Positions 61,607 through 64,000 of a stretch of DNA of 64,000 bases are shown piece by piece. A model generated the notes under the pieces. The model worked only from the letters and a program-made list of their open reading frames with translations. It did not search any database and had not been told where the DNA came from. This DNA is from a bacterium (lineage in GTDB: Bacteria; Bacteroidota; Bacteroidia; Bacteroidales; Muribaculaceae). Positions within the stretch are counted from its first letter, which is position 1; each line of letters begins with the position of its first letter. The position numbers and the translations under genes were made by a program. The DNA is taken from NCBI GenBank assembly GCA_004563195.1, contig SFTJ01000021.1:1-64000 (forward strand), written 5' to 3'.

Positions 61607-61954
61607 TTATGCCTTTTGACCGTCGCCATTAGCTTGGCTGTCGTTGGCATCTTGAGCAGTAGCATAGATAGAACTCTTGTCGATGCGAATTCTTACGTTA
61701 TCGGCAATCTCCAAAATCACCACATTTGAGTCAGGCTTGATATCCTTGATTTTGCCATAGATACCACCTGCTGTTACCACCTTATCGCCGTTTTGCAATT
61801 TTTCGCGGAATTGACGTATTTCCTTCTGGCGCTTGGTTTGTGGGCGAATCATAAAGAAATAGAATATTGCTATCAACGCAATAATCATAAAGATGCTGCT
61901 GAAAGCACTTGTGCCTTGCTGAGCTTCTTGTAATAAAATGCTTAGAATTGTCAT
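61607..61954 (-). CDS. yajC: Preprotein translocase subunit YajC
   Basis: A 115-residue accessory subunit of SecDF at the inner membrane. It has one membrane helix (about 19-41, ending IFYFFMIRPQTKRQKE), the RPQ-x-K-R-x-K motif and a small soluble domain with LQNGDKVVTAGGIYGKI. It starts 28 bases after nusB on the same strand. Confidence 0.95.
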   Translation of the reverse strand: MTILSILLQEAQQGTSAFSSIFMIIALIAIFYFFMIRPQTKRQKEIRQFREKLQNGDKVVTAGGIYGKIKDIKPDSNVVILEIADNVRIRIDKSSIYATAQDANDSQANGDGQKA

Positions 61955-61982
61955 AATTGATGTTTATTGTAAATAATTCTGA

Positions 61983-62915
61983 TTAATCTTTTACTATTAT
62001 TCGGCGCGACTTGAAGTCCTTTATCACATTGTTGAGTATGCCGTTTACGAAGCTGCCGCTCTTGGGTGTGCTGTAATACTTGGCTATTTCGATATACTCA
62101 TTGAGTGTTACCGATGTGGGAATGCTGATAAACTCTTTCACCTCGGTTATTGCCACTCCCATTATCACGCGGTCCATAAATGCTATTCGCTCGGCATCCC
62201 ATTTGCCTGAAATCATCGCATTGATAATCTCATCGTTGGCTGCTCGCATTTCCACTGCCTTTGTGAACAATGTTTTGCCAAATTCGCTGTCCTCGTTGTC
62301 TTTATACATCGGCAGAATCGGGTCTTCCACCTTGTCTTCAAATCGCTTGATGGTCTTAACGGTAAAGGTGCCCATTGTCTCAAGGTCGTCGTTCCAATAC
62401 ACCGATTTGTTCTCAAGTATGTCGGCCAAACCTTCGTCGGGAAGTATCACATGGCGCATCAAGTCCTTCCAGAATTGGCAGTCGCGAGCGTAATCGGTGC
62501 TCTCGGCGCTCATATATTTCTCATATTCCTTGCTGTGGATAACGCGCTCGAGCATCACCTTCAAGAATATATCATCGTTACGCCACGAAAGCTTGTTTTC
62601 TTCGATATAGTCACTAAATGCTTCGGTAGTTCGCAATGTGGCTATAAATTCGTTGTCGACGAAACGAGTATTGGGGTGCAAGTCTTCGTAGCTCGGCAAA
62701 TACTTGTTTCTCGCATCATCGAGGCGGCGCGCCTGAAGGTCGGTCAAATCCACCATCAATTGCATCAGATAGAAATACAATTCATGGGCTTTGTCAAAAC
62801 TCTTGTCGAGTTCCTTCAGCGCATCCTTCAACGAGGTTTCTTCCTTGGTGAGCAAGTAGGAATAAACCATCTGCACCACCTTTATTCTAATCAATGTTCT
62901 ATTTATCATATTCAA
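61983..62915 (-). CDS. nusB: Transcription antitermination factor NusB (long form)
   Basis: Binds boxA RNA with S10 to keep rRNA transcription going. At 310 residues it is more than twice the E. coli length; Bacteroidota NusB carries a long N-terminal and middle extension. The C-terminal NusB fold includes FMDRVIMGVAITEVKEFISI and EYIEIAKYYSTPKSGSFVNG. A TAAATTTG box lies only 10 bases before the ATG, so the leader is very short. Confidence 0.92.
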   Translation of the reverse strand: MNMINRTLIRIKVVQMVYSYLLTKEETSLKDALKELDKSFDKAHELYFYLMQLMVDLTDLQARRLDDARNKYLPSYEDLHPNTRFVDNEFIATLRTTEAFSDYIEENKLSWRNDDIFLKVMLERVIHSKEYEKYMSAESTDYARDCQFWKDLMRHVILPDEGLADILENKSVYWNDDLETMGTFTVKTIKRFEDKVEDPILPMYKDNEDSEFGKTLFTKAVEMRAANDEIINAMISGKWDAERIAFMDRVIMGVAITEVKEFISIPTSVTLNEYIEIAKYYSTPKSGSFVNGILNNVIKDFKSRRIIVKD

Positions 62916-62925
62916 AAATTTTCTG

Positions 62926-62933
62926 CAAATTTA
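62926..62933 (-). promoter_or_regulatory. -7 promoter box of nusB
   Basis: TAAATTTG on the minus strand, followed by GCAGAAAATTTTTGAAT and then ATG. The leader should be about ten bases or less. Confidence 0.55.
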
Positions 62934-62973
62934 CACAAAATCTGCTCACTTATAAAATATCTGCAGTATTTCT

Positions 62974-63732
62974 TTAATTGGTTTCTTGGTTGTCGTTCAA
63001 GCGCTGACGCACCACTTCATACATCATAATGCCTCCTGCCACCGACACATTGAGCGAATTGATGTGACCGAACTCGGGTATCGACACAAATTCATCACAG
63101 AGTTTCAAAAGGTCGTTCGAAATACCCTTATCCTCTGCTCCGAGTATCAGTGCTACCGGTCCGGTGTAATCTACCTTAGTATAGTTAACGGCACTCTTTT
63201 CCGATGCCCCAACCACTTTATATCCGCTTTCCTTTAGGAATTTCACCGCAGTCACCAAACTGCGTTCGCGACACACCGGAATGTAGTTGAGAGCACCTGC
63301 CGAGGTCTTAACCGCATCGGCATTAGCTGTAACACTATTCTTCTCAGGAATAATTATGGTGTTTACACCGGCGCAATCGCAGGTTCGGGCTATTGCTCCA
63401 AAATTGCGCACATCGGTCACTCCGTCGAGTATCACCACAAAGGGATTGTAGCCCTCTTCGTAAAGCATCGGTGCCACATTCTCTATCTTATGATACGTCA
63501 CCGCCGAAAGGAATGCAAGCACTCCTTGATGATTTTTGCGTGTTATGCGATTTATTTTCTCTATTGGCACGCGCTGTACGGGCACTTGATAGGCTTTTAC
63601 CACTTCGAACAGTTCGCCTATCAGTTCTCCGTTGATATCTTTCTTGATAAGCAACTTGTCGATTTCTTTACCCGACTGAATTGCTTCTATCACGGCTCTT
63701 ATGCCAAATATGTATTGGTCTTTTTCTATCAT
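62974..63732 (-). CDS. rlmB: 23S rRNA (guanosine-2'-O)-methyltransferase RlmB
   Basis: Methylates G2251 in the peptidyl-transferase P loop of 23S rRNA. The 252 residues have an N-terminal L30-like substrate domain (IFGIRAVIEAIQSGKEIDKL) and the SPOUT knot motifs DGVTDVRNFGAIARTCDCAG, LGAEDKGIS and SLNVSVAGGIMMYEV. Its ATG overlaps the recN stop by 4 bases (63729-63732). Confidence 0.93.
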   Translation of the reverse strand: MIEKDQYIFGIRAVIEAIQSGKEIDKLLIKKDINGELIGELFEVVKAYQVPVQRVPIEKINRITRKNHQGVLAFLSAVTYHKIENVAPMLYEEGYNPFVVILDGVTDVRNFGAIARTCDCAGVNTIIIPEKNSVTANADAVKTSAGALNYIPVCRERSLVTAVKFLKESGYKVVGASEKSAVNYTKVDYTGPVALILGAEDKGISNDLLKLCDEFVSIPEFGHINSLNVSVAGGIMMYEVVRQRLNDNQETN

Positions 63733-64000
63733 CCGGTTATCTTATGTTTTAATAAAGTTTTTGCATTTTCGATTGCCGATTGCGAAATGCTGCTACCACT
63801 CAGCATTGCTGCCAATTCGTGTATGCGGGCTTCGCTGTCGAGCACTTTTATCGATGTCACGGTAGAATCATCTACATCGGTCTTATACACTTTATAGTGA
63901 TTGTCGCCTTGAGCTGCCACTTGTGGCAAGTGTGTGATGGCTAACACTTGTATGTGCTCCGAAAGTTCTGCCATCATACTTCCTATCTTCTCTGCCACTT
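63729..64000 (-). CDS. recN: DNA repair protein RecN, C-terminal part only
   Basis: The last ~90 residues of RecN, an SMC-like ATPase in double-strand-break repair; the gene continues past the window end. Visible features are the D-loop/switch region ITHLPQVAAQGDNHYKVYK, with the conserved His, and the C-terminal ARIHELAAMLSG. The stop overlaps the rlmB start, indicating coupled translation. Confidence 0.9.
   Translation of the reverse strand, partial: VAEKIGSMMAELSEHIQVLAITHLPQVAAQGDNHYKVYKTDVDDSTVTSIKVLDSEARIHELAAMLSGSSISQSAIENAKTLLKHKITG

Overview
The window is almost entirely the chromosome of a gut-type Bacteroidales bacterium; a Muribaculaceae-like lineage is my best guess, but the family is inferred. 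Supporting signs are many promoter boxes of the Bacteroidota form TAnnTTTG (several with TTTG about 19-21 bases upstream), no recognisable Shine-Dalgarno sites, a type III glutamine synthetase, B12-dependent ribonucleotide reductase, a Nudix-type xylose regulator, a long NusB, DUF4290/DUF5063/DUF5606 proteins and a type 9 secretion-like C-terminal tail. The first ~427 bases differ: about one fifth G+C, with an open partial reading frame of Firmicutes (RF39-like) flavour that stops abruptly at rimM. This looks like a chimeric contig join.

Layout. 0.4-6.3 kb: a leftward group tsaB-DUF4290-rimM faces a rightward group yicC-gmk-nadD-DUF5063-M18 aminopeptidase. 6.4-9 kb: phosphohexomutase and an MgtC-type membrane protein. 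9-19 kb: dapF-glnN (nitrogen and lysine/peptidoglycan), an alpha/beta hydrolase, a secreted phosphoesterase with a beta-propeller, and two ABC-F proteins. 19.4-23 kb: nhaC-trmH-radA. 23-30.5 kb: the dTDP-rhamnose genes rfbA-C-D and B with a membrane pyrophosphatase (hppA) inside the run, then a WcaJ-like initiating sugar transferase. 30.7-36.2 kb: tRNA-Arg, malQ, nrdJ. 36.4-37.6 kb: a broken sialidase gene. 37.7-38.6 kb: a 52-residue protein gene with its own apparent promoter, leader hairpin and terminator, next to an ECF sigma factor. 38.8-41 kb: prmA with small membrane proteins and two tandem YtxH proteins. 41-45 kb: uvrA, tRNA-Glu, a HAD phosphatase. 45.4-50.6 kb: a xylose locus (regulator, xylB, xylA, xylE). 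50.6-57.6 kb: dnaA, an MCE lipid-transport protein with a cell-wall amidase, aroE, comEC. 57.6-64 kb: an NlpC lipoprotein, DUF5606, a secreted protein, coaE, a YbbR protein, yajC, nusB, rlmB and the end of recN.

Most of the content is housekeeping. The strongest candidates for something undescribed are the short ORF transcription unit at 37.66-37.97 kb, the hairpin between the xylose regulator and xylB, the pyrophosphatase placed inside the nucleotide-sugar operon, and a shared promoter-leader sequence in front of nusB and an ABC-F gene. No CRISPR array, insertion sequence, prophage or rRNA was seen.
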